Program-made: the position numbers and the translations under genes | NCBI RefSeq assembly: GCF_004752005.1 | Contig: NZ_CP038493.1 | Span: forward strand, 2,752,302-2,816,301 | Source of the DNA: Thalassotalea sp. HSM 43 | GTDB lineage: Bacteria > Pseudomonadota > Gammaproteobacteria > Enterobacterales > Alteromonadaceae | Reading direction: 5' to 3' | Length of the DNA stretch: 64,000 nucleotides | In this document: in pieces, positions 35,266-45,504 of the stretch | How the letters are laid out: each line of letters begins with the position of its first letter | Position numbering within the stretch: the stretch's first letter is position 1 | Notes under the pieces: generated by a model | Database searches by the model: none | Told to the model about the DNA's origin: nothing | The model's input: only the letters and a program-made list of their open reading frames with translations

Positions 35266-36166
35266 TGAAAATTACTGTGGTCTGGTGGCAATTGTCGGCC
35301 GACCAAATGTAGGTAAGTCCACACTACTTAATGCCATGTTAGGGCAGAAAGTGAGTATTACCTCGCGTAAACCACAAACCACCCGTCATCGCATTCTTGG
35401 TATCCTTACCGAAGGCAATCGTCAGGCGGTATTGGTAGACACCCCAGGTTTACACCAAGAAGAAAAGCGCGCCATTAACCGCTTAATGAATCGTGCTGCA
35501 TCGAGTTCAATTGCCGAAGTTGAATTGATCATCTTTATGGTCGAAGGCACGAATTGGACTGATGACGATGAAATGGTGCTGGGCAAAATTCAGCAATCGA
35601 AGCGCCCGACCATTCTTGCGGTAAATAAAGTCGATAATGTTCAGGATAAGGAAGAGTTATTACCTCATCTGCAACAGCTCGCAGCTCGCTATGACTTCCA
35701 AGAAATTGTACCAATCAGTGCCACCAAAGGTGATAAAGTTGGTCGCATTCGTGAGATTTGTCTGCAAAGCCTACCGCAAAGTGATTTTTGGTTCCCAGAA
35801 GATTACATTACCGATCGTTCGTCTCGTTTTATGGCGTCAGAAATTCTGCGTGAAAAGCTGATGCGATTTACCGGTGACGAATTACCGTATTCAACGACCG
35901 TTGAAATTGAGCAGTTTCGTTCCGATGAAAAAGGCATATTGCATATCAACGCCTTAGTTTTGGTTGAGCGCAATTCACAAAAGCGTATGGTGATCGGTAA
36001 CAAAGGCGAAAAGATGAAAGTTATTGGTCGTGAAGCACGCCGTGACATGGAAGAGCTATTCGAGCGAAAAGTCTATTTAGAAACTTGGGTTAAAGTGAAA
36101 TCCGGTTGGGCTGATGACGAGCGTGCGCTGCGTAGCTTGGGCTACGGGGACGATTACTCCGGTTAA
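35255..36166 (+). CDS. era: Ribosome-associated GTPase Era
   Basis: A 303-aa GTPase that binds the 3' end of 16S rRNA for 30S maturation. G motifs: [19 protein letters not shown]. The C-terminal KH domain carries [21 protein letters not shown]. Translation is probably coupled to rnc through the overlap. Confidence 0.97.
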   Translation: MSNNENYCGLVAIVGRPNVGKSTLLNAMLGQKVSITSRKPQTTRHRILGILTEGNRQAVLVDTPGLHQEEKRAINRLMNRAASSSIAEVELIIFMVEGTNWTDDDEMVLGKIQQSKRPTILAVNKVDNVQDKEELLPHLQQLAARYDFQEIVPISATKGDKVGRIREICLQSLPQSDFWFPEDYITDRSSRFMASEILREKLMRFTGDELPYSTTVEIEQFRSDEKGILHINALVLVERNSQKRMVIGNKGEKMKVIGREARRDMEELFERKVYLETWVKVKSGWADDERALRSLGYGDDYSG

Positions 36167-36171
36167 TTTAG

Positions 36172-36945
36172 ATGAGGAGTAAGCCAGTGCAATTGCAGCG
36201 AGCTTATTTGCTGCATTCCAGACCATATCGCGATAACAGCCGCTTACTCAATCTGTTTACCGAAAATGATGGCCATATCGGCGTCATCGCCTATACCTCA
36301 TCCAGTGGCAAGAATGCCAAAGCAGGGCAGCTGCAACCCTTTGCAGCGCTCGAACTTGAGCTCAAAGGCGATGCATCGCTAAAAACCTTATCCAAAGTAG
36401 AGCGCGCTGAAAAAAGCCTGATGCTGCAGCAAGAGTATTTATACAGCGGCTTTTATTTAAACGAACTTTTGGTTCGCTTACTTCCTGAAAATATAGCCGC
36501 TAACGAACTTTTCTATCTTTACGCGCAAACCCTAAAGGCCCTCGCTGATGGTCAGGCGATGGAGCCATTATTGCGTCGTTTTGAAATGACCTTGTTGCAA
36601 GAGTTAGGGCAGGGCATCGATTTCTCTGAGTTACAGCCGATGGCAGAGGCTGTTGCCATGCCGACAGATGAGCAGGTTGCTCAGCCTGATGCCGGCTATT
36701 CATCAGGCAATGAATTATTTTATCATTACCGCTCACAAAGTGGTTTTGTGGTGGCGGATAACCGCAAAGAAGCCCGCTATGCCAGCTCACACTTGCAACA
36801 AATTGGGCTTGGTAATTTATCCCAACCAGACGTATTATTGACGTGTAAGCGTTTGATGCGACAAGTATTAAATCAACAATTGGGCGATAAACCACTGCAC
36901 AGTCGCAGTTTGTTCGCCAGTCATTTAAACAAAGGCAAAAAATGA
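36172..36945 (+). CDS. recO: DNA repair protein RecO
   Basis: A 257-aa protein with an N-terminal OB fold ([22 protein letters not shown]) and a helical C-terminal part. It works with RecR and RecF to load RecA onto SSB-covered DNA. The zinc-finger cysteines of some bacterial RecO proteins are absent, as in other enterobacterial-type RecO. It overlaps pdxJ by 4 bp (ATGA type). Confidence 0.95.
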   Translation: MRSKPVQLQRAYLLHSRPYRDNSRLLNLFTENDGHIGVIAYTSSSGKNAKAGQLQPFAALELELKGDASLKTLSKVERAEKSLMLQQEYLYSGFYLNELLVRLLPENIAANELFYLYAQTLKALADGQAMEPLLRRFEMTLLQELGQGIDFSELQPMAEAVAMPTDEQVAQPDAGYSSGNELFYHYRSQSGFVVADNRKEARYASSHLQQIGLGNLSQPDVLLTCKRLMRQVLNQQLGDKPLHSRSLFASHLNKGKK

Positions 36946-37682
36946 ACGATATTTTATTAGGTGTTAATGTAGATCATATTGCAACCTTGCGTCAGGCGCG
37001 CGGTACAACCTATCCTGATCCGGCACATGCCGCGGCTGTTGCTGAGCATGCGGGCGCTGACGGTATCACCATTCACCTTAGAGAAGACAGACGTCATATC
37101 TGTGATCGTGATGTTGACGTGATGGCGCATACCATTCAAACGCGCATGAACTTGGAAATGGCGGTAACCGACGAGATGCTCGATATCGCCTGTCGCATTA
37201 AACCTGCGTTTGTTTGCCTAGTACCAGAAAAGCGTGAAGAGTTAACCACCGAAGGTGGCTTAGATGTCGCAGGGCAACTGGATAAAGTCAGCGCCGCGGT
37301 TAAACGTTTAGCGGATGCAGGTATTACCGTCAGTTTGTTTGTTGATGCAGATACCGCGCAACTTGATGCCTGTCAGCAAAGTGGTGCACCTTTTATTGAA
37401 ATTCACACCGGTCATTATGCAGATGCAGAAACGGAAGCTGAGCAAATGGCGGAACTGGCGAAGATTGAGCAAGGTGTGGATTACGCCGTGTCTTTGGACT
37501 TAAAGGTCAATGCAGGACATGGTTTGCATTACTTTAACGTTAAACCGATTGCTGCCATAAGAGATATTATTGAGCTAAATATTGGTCATGCGATTATTGC
37601 CCGTGCCGCCATTGATGGTATGGACAAAGCGGTACGCGATATGAAACGTTTGATGGTTGAAGCTCGTAGCCAAAACCTATAA
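36942..37682 (+). CDS. pdxJ: Pyridoxine 5'-phosphate synthase
   Basis: A 246-aa TIM-barrel enzyme that makes pyridoxine phosphate from 3-amino-2-oxopropyl phosphate and deoxyxylulose phosphate. Signatures: [37 protein letters not shown] and [12 protein letters not shown]. It lies in the conserved recO-pdxJ-acpS run. Confidence 0.97.
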   Translation: MNDILLGVNVDHIATLRQARGTTYPDPAHAAAVAEHAGADGITIHLREDRRHICDRDVDVMAHTIQTRMNLEMAVTDEMLDIACRIKPAFVCLVPEKREELTTEGGLDVAGQLDKVSAAVKRLADAGITVSLFVDADTAQLDACQQSGAPFIEIHTGHYADAETEAEQMAELAKIEQGVDYAVSLDLKVNAGHGLHYFNVKPIAAIRDIIELNIGHAIIARAAIDGMDKAVRDMKRLMVEARSQNL

Positions 37683-37696
37683 TTAAGGAGACGCAG

Positions 37697-38077
37697 GTGT
37701 CAGTACTGGGCATAGGCAATGACATTGTTGAAATTGAACGCATTGCATCGATGAGTGAGGCGGCGCAAGAGCGACTGGCCAAACGCGTGCTGACCGAGCG
37801 TGAATATCAGCGCTACCTGTCTCTTAATTTTAAGGCACCTTATTTAGCGAAACGCTGGGCGGGCAAAGAAGCGGCGGCGAAAGCCCTTGGCCGTGGCATT
37901 GCCGACGGCGTTTCCTTTCAGCATTTTGATATTGTCAGTCTTGACTCGGGGCAACCAACACTGCACTTAACCGGTCGCGCTGAGCAAATTGCAACGCAGA
38001 TGGGTGTTGCGTCAGTGCACATTAGTTTGTCCGATGAAAAGCACTACGCCATGGCGTTTGTGGTGCTTTCCCGTTAA
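37697..38077 (+). CDS. acpS: Holo-[acyl-carrier-protein] synthase
   Basis: A 126-aa phosphopantetheinyl transferase that activates acyl carrier protein. Motifs: GIGNDIVEIERI (Mg-binding Asp) and KRWAGKEAAAKALG. The GTG start has AAGGAG upstream. It is convergent with barA and separated from it by 63 bp with no clear terminator. Confidence 0.97.
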   Translation: MSVLGIGNDIVEIERIASMSEAAQERLAKRVLTEREYQRYLSLNFKAPYLAKRWAGKEAAAKALGRGIADGVSFQHFDIVSLDSGQPTLHLTGRAEQIATQMGVASVHISLSDEKHYAMAFVVLSR

Positions 38078-38140
38078 ACAGCAGAATACGCTAACAACAG
38101 CCAATACAACCTGCAGCAACACAAATCATAACCGTAGCGA

Positions 38141-40960
38141 TTAGGGTTTGTGCTTATGCGACTCGATACTCTTTTCGACTTTTTGTAAAAAGTCTTGTTG
38201 ATGGGTCATGACCGATTCGATTTGATCAAACAACTCAAAAAACTCCGGCTCTAGATCCGCTAATATCGCGCCTTTCTTAATTTGCGTTTCAATATCATTG
38301 ACGACCTTTTCAAGTCGCGGAATACCTACATAGCAACAGGCGCCATTAAGCTTGTGAACCAAGCTGGCAATACTGGTCAAATCGTCGACGTCGATATAGT
38401 GGCGCAACTCAACCGTGGTTTGCTCTAATGAATCGAGCAACATCTTAAACATCTCCAGCGCCAATTGTGGATTGGTGCCACTGCGTTGCAATGCTAACGG
38501 CCAATCAAACACTGGTGAAGTTGGCCCAACATCGACCATACCTTGCTCATGCTCAACCATGGTCCGTTCCATACGTGGCGCAGCAAACGTCGGTGCGTAT
38601 TCAAAAATGATGTGTTCGAGTAAGCCTTCATCGATGGGTTTTGCTAAATAGCTATCAAAGCCATCTTTAATGAACTTTTCTTTTTCACCGGGCAGTGCAT
38701 GCGCGGTAACAGCGATGATTGGCGTATCCACATTAAGCGTGTTATCACGGATTTTTTCCATCGCCATACTGCCATCCATAATCGGCATTTGTACATCCAT
38801 TAGGATCAGGTCGTATTTATGGAAACGACATAACTCCAGTGCCGCACGGCCATCAGTGGCGGTATCTAAGTCACTGACTTTTTGCTTAAGTAAGCTCATC
38901 AACAGTTTAAGGTTGGCTTCGTTATCATCAACCGCCAATACCTTCATATGGGTTAAATCTTCGCTGTTGTTATCACCTAAGGCGATGGCTTCTACATCCG
39001 TGTCTGGCACGCCAAGCAAGGCACGGCGTAAGTTTTTATAGGTTATTGGTTTACTGATCACGTCGCGAGCGCCGGCTTTGATAAAGGTCTCTTTCATTTT
39101 AAGCGATGACGAGTTAATCGCTAACGTGGTACGCGGTATCACGCTGGCAATGGATTCTGTTAGCGCCTTAATATCGCCGATATTGACCGGCGATACTTGG
39201 GTACCAATCAAAGCATAATCGTATTTATGGGCGTGCAGTATTTCCACTAAACGAGACATCTCACTGACTTCAACAACATCCATATGCCAATGCTTGAGTT
39301 GGCGCGTGATTGCTGAGCGGGTATTGTGCTGCGGCTCGTAAAAGAGAATGCGTTTTTGCTCAAGCTCAAACGGCTCGATAATGGCATCAACCGGCAACTG
39401 GTTAATGCTACTGTGGAAACTGAACTTAAAGGTGGACCCTTGGTGAATTTTACTGATGTAATTAATATCACCGTCCATTTCATTGGCCAACCGTTTGGCA
39501 ATAACCAAGCCTAAACCGGTACCACCATATAGGCGAGTGATACTCTTATCGGCTTGGTTAAACGCCTCAAATAACGTTTCGGCTTGCTTGTCAGAAATAC
39601 CAATACCGGTATCGCGAATGTCGGCGGTAATAAAAATGTCTTCTTCGTCAAGCAACTCATAATCAATATCGACAGCGACATGGCCTTGCTCAGTAAACTT
39701 GATGGCGTTACTGATCAGGTTGATAAGTACCTGCTTAATACGCAGCGCATCACCAATCAATGAGTTGGGCATGGTTGGGTTGATATTAATCGAAAATTCT
39801 AAGCCCTTGTTGTTGGCTGACTCTGCTAACAATGCCGTGGCTTCATCAATGGCTTCACGAAAACTAAATGGCACTTTTTCCAGCGCCATCTTACCCGAGT
39901 CGAGTTTTGAAAAGTCGAGAATGTCGTTAATAATCGACAATAGGTTGTTGGCTGAGTTTTCAATGGTATATAAGAATTCTTGCTGATTGGTATCGAGTGG
40001 CGTTTTATACAGCTGTCTGGTGAAACCAATAACACCATTTAATGGGGTGCGCAGTTCGTGCGACATATTGGCAAGAAACTCAGACTTTACTTGGCTCGCT
40101 TCAACCGCGCGACGCTTAGCAAGTTCAAGCTGCACGTTTTGTGTTTCAAATTGCGATAAGTTTTGTCGCATTTCACGAGTAGACGACTCGATGTTCATTT
40201 CCATATCTCGTTGGAAGTCACCCATGGTTTGCGACAGGTTATTAAGACCTAGCCTTAATAGATCGACTTCCCCCTCGAACTTGCCGGAAATTTTTGTTCC
40301 GGCCTCGCCATGGCGAATATTGAGAATCGCTTTGTTTAGCTCTTCCACCGGCCTTGATACAAAGCGAACGATATTATGACCAAAGGCGATAGAGATAAGG
40401 ACGGTAACAACGAATGCGGCAAATGAAAATGCAAAGGCGGCGCGCATCTCCGCCTGATACGGTAGTTTACTGACTTCAAAAACCACGTAGCCTAGATAGT
40501 TATAGCGAAAGTCGAGTCGGCCTTCACCTAAACCTTCTTTTACCATAGGTACGTAGTAGAGATAACTGTTTGGGGTTTGATAAACGCGGCTGTTTTGATA
40601 ATTACCAGGTTCTGGTTCGCCAAAGGCACGAACCATAAGATGTTCTTCAGGGTGGAACGTCGGCGTTGCATTGTATAACACGGTGTCGTCATCGGCGATA
40701 ATCGCCAAGTTTTTAAGGATACCACTGTGACGAGATAACACGTATTGGTAGATCGGATGTAAATTTTCTAGCTTGCCTGATTCTATGATCAAACGGGTCT
40801 GCATGGTCAATACATCAACCAAGGCTCCGGCTTTGTCTTCGATATGTTCATCAACGGTGACATAACGGTCCCAAGCGTAAAACAAACTAAGCCCGGAGCC
40901 GACAAAAAGCAAAGGAATAACGGTAAACAGGATAACCCAATCCCTGAGCGTTATTTTCAT
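38141..40960 (-). CDS. barA: Hybrid sensor histidine kinase BarA
   Basis: A 939-aa tripartite inner-membrane kinase for the UvrY/GacA response regulator; the pathway controls Csr small RNAs. Membrane helices at about 8-28 and 174-195 flank a periplasmic sensor. HAMP follows, then the HisKA domain with H301 (MSHELRTPLNG), the HATPase domain (DTGIGIS, GGTGLGL), a degenerate receiver-like segment, a receiver with D722 (LILMDVQMPIMDG) and an Hpt domain with H869 (VHKLNGACCY). It is divergent from rlmD as in E. coli. Confidence 0.96.
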   Translation of the reverse strand: MKITLRDWVILFTVIPLLFVGSGLSLFYAWDRYVTVDEHIEDKAGALVDVLTMQTRLIIESGKLENLHPIYQYVLSRHSGILKNLAIIADDDTVLYNATPTFHPEEHLMVRAFGEPEPGNYQNSRVYQTPNSYLYYVPMVKEGLGEGRLDFRYNYLGYVVFEVSKLPYQAEMRAAFAFSFAAFVVTVLISIAFGHNIVRFVSRPVEELNKAILNIRHGEAGTKISGKFEGEVDLLRLGLNNLSQTMGDFQRDMEMNIESSTREMRQNLSQFETQNVQLELAKRRAVEASQVKSEFLANMSHELRTPLNGVIGFTRQLYKTPLDTNQQEFLYTIENSANNLLSIINDILDFSKLDSGKMALEKVPFSFREAIDEATALLAESANNKGLEFSININPTMPNSLIGDALRIKQVLINLISNAIKFTEQGHVAVDIDYELLDEEDIFITADIRDTGIGISDKQAETLFEAFNQADKSITRLYGGTGLGLVIAKRLANEMDGDINYISKIHQGSTFKFSFHSSINQLPVDAIIEPFELEQKRILFYEPQHNTRSAITRQLKHWHMDVVEVSEMSRLVEILHAHKYDYALIGTQVSPVNIGDIKALTESIASVIPRTTLAINSSSLKMKETFIKAGARDVISKPITYKNLRRALLGVPDTDVEAIALGDNNSEDLTHMKVLAVDDNEANLKLLMSLLKQKVSDLDTATDGRAALELCRFHKYDLILMDVQMPIMDGSMAMEKIRDNTLNVDTPIIAVTAHALPGEKEKFIKDGFDSYLAKPIDEGLLEHIIFEYAPTFAAPRMERTMVEHEQGMVDVGPTSPVFDWPLALQRSGTNPQLALEMFKMLLDSLEQTTVELRHYIDVDDLTSIASLVHKLNGACCYVGIPRLEKVVNDIETQIKKGAILADLEPEFFELFDQIESVMTHQQDFLQKVEKSIESHKHKP

Positions 40961-41061
40961 AATAATTTTACTCTATACGTGTTAAACTGATACTTTTAGC
41001 TGCGAGTCTATAATGACAGTTTTTGCAGCAAAGTCATAGCAAAAATACTTCGTAAAATTAA

Positions 41062-42399
41062 ATGGTTAAAATTTATAAACCGAAAAACGCCAAGGCCCTT
41101 GATAAGCAAACTCTGCAGCTGACAATCGAGCGGCTTGATATCAATGGCGATGGTGTTGCCCGTCATCAGGGAAAGCCTGTATTCGTCAGTAATGCTTTGC
41201 CCTTAGAAGTGGTTGAGGCGAAGGTTATTGAGCAAAAATCGAAATACCTCAGAGCTGACAGTAAAAAAATACTCACCTCAAATGCACAGCGGGTTAGCCC
41301 TGAATGTCGCCACTTTTATCAATGTGGTGGCTGTAATTTGCAGCATCTCGAGTACCAAGCGCAGCTTGATTTTAAACAACAAAAAGTAAGCGAGCTATTT
41401 CGTCGTAATACCAAGCTTGAGCAATTGCCTTGGCAAGCACCGTTAGTTGCCAAGCCGTGGCATTATCGCCGCAAAGCGCGAATTGGTGTGCAATATGATC
41501 GACAAGGCCAAGTAACCTTAGGCTTTCGTAAAAAACAATCGAATGTATTAACGCCAATCAAGCAGTGTTTGGTATTGCCCCAAGACGTCAGTGATGTTTT
41601 TGTGCCGTTGCAACAGGTATTGCAAAAAATAAGCCCATCCAAAGCCATTGGTCATTGTGAGTTTATCGCTGCCGATCGTAATGTCTTGGTATTGCGTACA
41701 TTAAAAAAATTGCCAGCGAAATCCATCGCCTTGTTATCGGAATTCGGCCAACAGCAGCAGCTGCAAATTATTTTGCAAGATGAGCAAGGCATCAGCACCC
41801 TCGATGGCGAGGATGTGGCTGATTTGTGGTTTCAAATGCACGGTTGCCAATTGTCTTTTTCGCATAACGATTTTTTACAGGTGCATGGCGAACTAAATGC
41901 GACAATGGTGCAGCAAGCCATCAGCTGGTTAGCACTTGAGCAAGACGATCGGGTGGTTGATTTGTTCTGTGGATTTGGTAATTTCAGTGTGCCGATGGCA
42001 AAACAATGCCAGCAGTTAGTGGGCGTTGAAGGTGTCGACAGCATGGTTGAGCGGGCTCAAAAAAATGCCGAGGCCAATGATTTGCGCCATTGTGATTTTT
42101 TTCAGGCAGACCTTAACGATGAAAACGTGCCGTGGCCGTGGCTTGAGCAATACCCTGTCGGGCATTTTAATAAGTTGCTACTTGATCCCGCGCGAGCCGG
42201 TGCACCTGGGGCAATAAAACGAATCGTCAGCATGGCGCCAGAGCTGATTGTTTATGTTTCATGCGATGCCGCGACCATGAGTCGTGACAGCGACGAATTA
42301 CTTAACAATGGCTATCGCCTCGAGAAAATTGCGCTTATGGATATGTTTGCGCAAACCCGTCATGTCGAAACCATGGCGTTATTTGTAAAGAATAAATAG
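41062..42399 (+). CDS. rlmD: 23S rRNA m5U1939 methyltransferase
   Basis: A 445-aa enzyme with an N-terminal TRAM domain, a 4Fe-4S cluster site (CRHFYQCGGCNLQH plus a later QCLVLP cysteine) and a C-terminal SAM domain (VVDLFCGFGNFSVPMA) with nucleophile cysteine in VYVSCDAATMSRD. It precedes relA by 8 bp, as in many gammaproteobacteria. Confidence 0.96.
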   Translation: MVKIYKPKNAKALDKQTLQLTIERLDINGDGVARHQGKPVFVSNALPLEVVEAKVIEQKSKYLRADSKKILTSNAQRVSPECRHFYQCGGCNLQHLEYQAQLDFKQQKVSELFRRNTKLEQLPWQAPLVAKPWHYRRKARIGVQYDRQGQVTLGFRKKQSNVLTPIKQCLVLPQDVSDVFVPLQQVLQKISPSKAIGHCEFIAADRNVLVLRTLKKLPAKSIALLSEFGQQQQLQIILQDEQGISTLDGEDVADLWFQMHGCQLSFSHNDFLQVHGELNATMVQQAISWLALEQDDRVVDLFCGFGNFSVPMAKQCQQLVGVEGVDSMVERAQKNAEANDLRHCDFFQADLNDENVPWPWLEQYPVGHFNKLLLDPARAGAPGAIKRIVSMAPELIVYVSCDAATMSRDSDELLNNGYRLEKIALMDMFAQTRHVETMALFVKNK

Positions 42400-42407
42400 G
42401 AACACCA

Positions 42408-44603
42408 ATGGTATCTGTTCGTAAATCTCATCAGCTATCAGCCGAAAATTTTGAAAGTTACTTGTCTGATTTAGCCCTAGCGAAGGACAAGGCTGCCAGT
42501 TTGGAATCGGCTTTTAGTAAGCTCAAGCCATTATTTGCTGAGCATCTATCCTGCCAAAGCAAAGCTCTGGAAATGGTGGAGATCCTCGCAGGCCTAAATA
42601 TGGATAGTGATTCATTAGTCGCTGCCATGTTGGTTCCCTTGTTGGAGCATCAGGTAATAAACCTCGAGTGGGTGCAAGAGCAGTTTGGTAACAACATTCA
42701 TACCTTAGCAAGCGGCGTGCATCAAATGGACGCCATTCGCAGTTTACAGCAACCCTCAGGTACGCGCTTTGCTAGTGGGCAAATAGATAATATTCGTAAG
42801 ATGCTATTGTCTATGGTTGAAGATGTCAGAGCGGTGGTGATCAAGCTCGCTGAACGCGTATGTAACCTTAAAGATGTGAAAAATTCTGAGGAAGACGTTA
42901 AGGTACTGACCGCCAAAGAAACCGCCAATATCTATGCGCCGTTAGCCAACCGCCTAGGGATCGGTCAAATTAAGTGGGAATTAGAAGATATCTCGTTCCG
43001 CTATCTGCACCCTGAGACCTATAAAACCATCGCCAAATTACTCGATGAAAAGCGTCTTGATCGCGAGCAATATATGCTTGATTTTGTGGCCGGCGTACAG
43101 CAACAACTAGACAACCTTTCGATCAAAGGCACCGTCTATGGTCGGCCAAAACACATTTATAGCATTTGGAAAAAAATGCAGAAAAAGTCGCTCGATTTTG
43201 ATCAACTGTTTGATGTCAGAGCGATTCGCGTCATCGTCGACCAGTTACAAGATTGCTACGGCGCACTTGGCGCAATACATACCTCATGGAAACATTTGCC
43301 AAGTGAGTTTGATGACTATGTCGCGACGCCAAAAGCGAACGGCTATCAGTCAATACATACCGTGGTGTTGGGTCCGGCGGGTAAACCGGTTGAAGTGCAA
43401 ATACGAACCCAGCAAATGCATGATGATGCCGAACTCGGTGTTGCGGCACATTGGCGTTATAAAGAAGGCTCAGCGTCAGGCAAAGCCGGCGGTTTTGACG
43501 AAAAAATTAATTGGCTACGCAAGTTGTTGCAGTGGCAAGAAGACGTACAGAACTCTGAAGAATTGGTGGATGAGATCCGCAATGAAGTGTTTGAGGATCG
43601 CATATATGTATTCACCCCAAATGGTGATGTCATTGATTTGCCAAACGGCTCAACGCCATTAGATTTTGCTTATTACATTCATTCTAATGTCGGGCATTGC
43701 TGTATTGGTGCCAAAGTCGATGGTCGTATCGTGCCGTTTACCTACAAACTCCATACCGGTGAGCAGCTGGAAATATTAACCAGTAAAAAGCCAAATCCGA
43801 GTCCGGATTGGGTTAACCCATCTTTGGGTTATATCCATACCGCGAGAGCTCGCTCAAAAGTACAAAGTTTCTTTAAATCACAAGATCGCGACAAACATCA
43901 ACAAATCGGTAAAGAGCAATTAGAGCAAGAGTTACTGAAAAATAACCTGCAAGACGCTGACTTAAAACCGGCCTTTAAGAAATTTAATGTTAAAGCCTTA
44001 GCGGATTTGCAAGCCGCAGTGGGCTCTGGTCATGTTAAAACCATTCAGGTGATTAACCTGCTAAATGCCATCGTTAATCGCAAAAAAGCTAAGGATGAAG
44101 TCGATCCTAAATTGCAGATTCGTCAAAGCAATGAAAAATCACGGGTCGACAAAAATGGCATTACCGTATCTGGTGTGGGTAACTTATTAACGCATATGGC
44201 CAAATGCTGTCAGCCAGTACCTGGCGATGACATTCTTGGTTTTATTACACAAGGGCGTGGTATCAGTGTCCATCGCAACGATTGTGAACAGTTAAAACAT
44301 GCCTTGCAACAATCACCTGAGCGTCAGGTTGAAGTGCAATGGGGCAAAACCTCAGAGCAGAGCTATCAAGTGGCGATCAAAATTATTACCGGAGAGCGAC
44401 AAGGTTTATTGCGCGATGTGACCACAATCATAGCCAATGAAAAAGTGAATGTTTTAGACATGTCTTCGCGCAACGACACCAAGTTAAGCTGCAACGAGAT
44501 GATGTTTAAACTGCAAGTGGCGAATTCCGATGTGTTGTCTCGTTTGCTCAATAAATTGGATCAACTTGACGATATTATCAGTGTCAAACGGATGCGCAAT
44601 TAA
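42408..44603 (+). CDS. relA: GTP pyrophosphokinase RelA
   Basis: A 731-aa ribosome-bound (p)ppGpp synthetase of the stringent response. The N-terminal HD hydrolase domain is degenerate: VAAMLVPLLEH stands where active enzymes have HD, as expected for RelA rather than SpoT. The synthetase motifs YGRPKHIYSIWKKM and NGYQSIHTVVLGP are intact. TGS (VFTPNGDVIDLPNGSTPLDFAY), zinc-finger and ACT domains follow. Its stop overlaps the mazG start by 1 bp. Confidence 0.97.
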   Translation: MVSVRKSHQLSAENFESYLSDLALAKDKAASLESAFSKLKPLFAEHLSCQSKALEMVEILAGLNMDSDSLVAAMLVPLLEHQVINLEWVQEQFGNNIHTLASGVHQMDAIRSLQQPSGTRFASGQIDNIRKMLLSMVEDVRAVVIKLAERVCNLKDVKNSEEDVKVLTAKETANIYAPLANRLGIGQIKWELEDISFRYLHPETYKTIAKLLDEKRLDREQYMLDFVAGVQQQLDNLSIKGTVYGRPKHIYSIWKKMQKKSLDFDQLFDVRAIRVIVDQLQDCYGALGAIHTSWKHLPSEFDDYVATPKANGYQSIHTVVLGPAGKPVEVQIRTQQMHDDAELGVAAHWRYKEGSASGKAGGFDEKINWLRKLLQWQEDVQNSEELVDEIRNEVFEDRIYVFTPNGDVIDLPNGSTPLDFAYYIHSNVGHCCIGAKVDGRIVPFTYKLHTGEQLEILTSKKPNPSPDWVNPSLGYIHTARARSKVQSFFKSQDRDKHQQIGKEQLEQELLKNNLQDADLKPAFKKFNVKALADLQAAVGSGHVKTIQVINLLNAIVNRKKAKDEVDPKLQIRQSNEKSRVDKNGITVSGVGNLLTHMAKCCQPVPGDDILGFITQGRGISVHRNDCEQLKHALQQSPERQVEVQWGKTSEQSYQVAIKIITGERQGLLRDVTTIIANEKVNVLDMSSRNDTKLSCNEMMFKLQVANSDVLSRLLNKLDQLDDIISVKRMRN

Positions 44604-45424
44604 TGACTCAAACTAACCTGCAGCATATGCTTAACCAACCTGACAGCATCAATAAATTGGTGTGGATCATGAGTAAATTACGAGACCCTGATGGCGGCTG
44701 TCCATGGGATCTCAAACAAAGTTACCAGAGTATCGTCCCATATACCCTGGAAGAAGCGTTTGAAGTGGCCGAAGCAATCGAAAATAAAGATTATCCTGAG
44801 CTGGAAAAAGAGCTTGGCGACTTGTTATTTCAGGTGGTGTTTTATTCACGTCTCGCCGAAGAAGAGCAGCGCTTTGATTTTGCCGATGTGGTGTCTAGCA
44901 TCTGCGAAAAGCTGATCCGCCGTCATCCCCATGTCTTTACTGAACAACAATTTGCCAATGAGCAGGAAATTAAAGCCAATTGGGAAAACGAAAAAATCAA
45001 AGAGCGAGCCAATAAGAATCAGCAGCAATCGTTACTTGACGATATCCCTAAGGCATTACCTGCGTTAATGCAGGCGGCAAAAATTCAAAAACGTTGCGCT
45101 CACGTTGGCTTTGATTGGCATGACATCCGTGATGTATTGGCAAAAGTTAAAGAAGAAGTTGATGAAGTCGAACAAGAACTGAACCATAGTGATATCAACA
45201 ACGAGGCATTGGCTGAGGAAATTGGTGATCTATTGTTTGCCGTGGTGAACTTAGCGCGTCATGGTAAATATGACCCTGAACAGTTATTGCGCCAAGCAAA
45301 CAAAAAGTTTACCCGCCGTTTTCAATATATCGAACAACATCATATTGATAATGATATGGATATTCGTCAATCCAGTTTGCAATACCTTGAATCACTTTGG
45401 CTGCAGGCGAAAAGGCTGTCATGA
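44603..45424 (+). CDS. mazG: Nucleoside triphosphate pyrophosphohydrolase MazG
   Basis: A 273-aa all-alpha NTP pyrophosphatase with two MazG repeats and metal-binding EExxE-type motifs (LEEAFEVAEAIE, ELGDLLFQVVF and the later VKEEVDEVEQEL, EEIGDLLFAVVN). It is reported to reduce (p)ppGpp-linked toxicity in E. coli. Translation is coupled to relA by the TAATG overlap. Confidence 0.96.
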   Translation: MTQTNLQHMLNQPDSINKLVWIMSKLRDPDGGCPWDLKQSYQSIVPYTLEEAFEVAEAIENKDYPELEKELGDLLFQVVFYSRLAEEEQRFDFADVVSSICEKLIRRHPHVFTEQQFANEQEIKANWENEKIKERANKNQQQSLLDDIPKALPALMQAAKIQKRCAHVGFDWHDIRDVLAKVKEEVDEVEQELNHSDINNEALAEEIGDLLFAVVNLARHGKYDPEQLLRQANKKFTRRFQYIEQHHIDNDMDIRQSSLQYLESLWLQAKRLS

Positions 45425-45504
45425 AACGATCTTGATTCTGTCACCTTGCTGACATTTTAGACAATTAACCTTAGCTCGTATCTAAGACACAAGGAGCGAA
45501 GGTT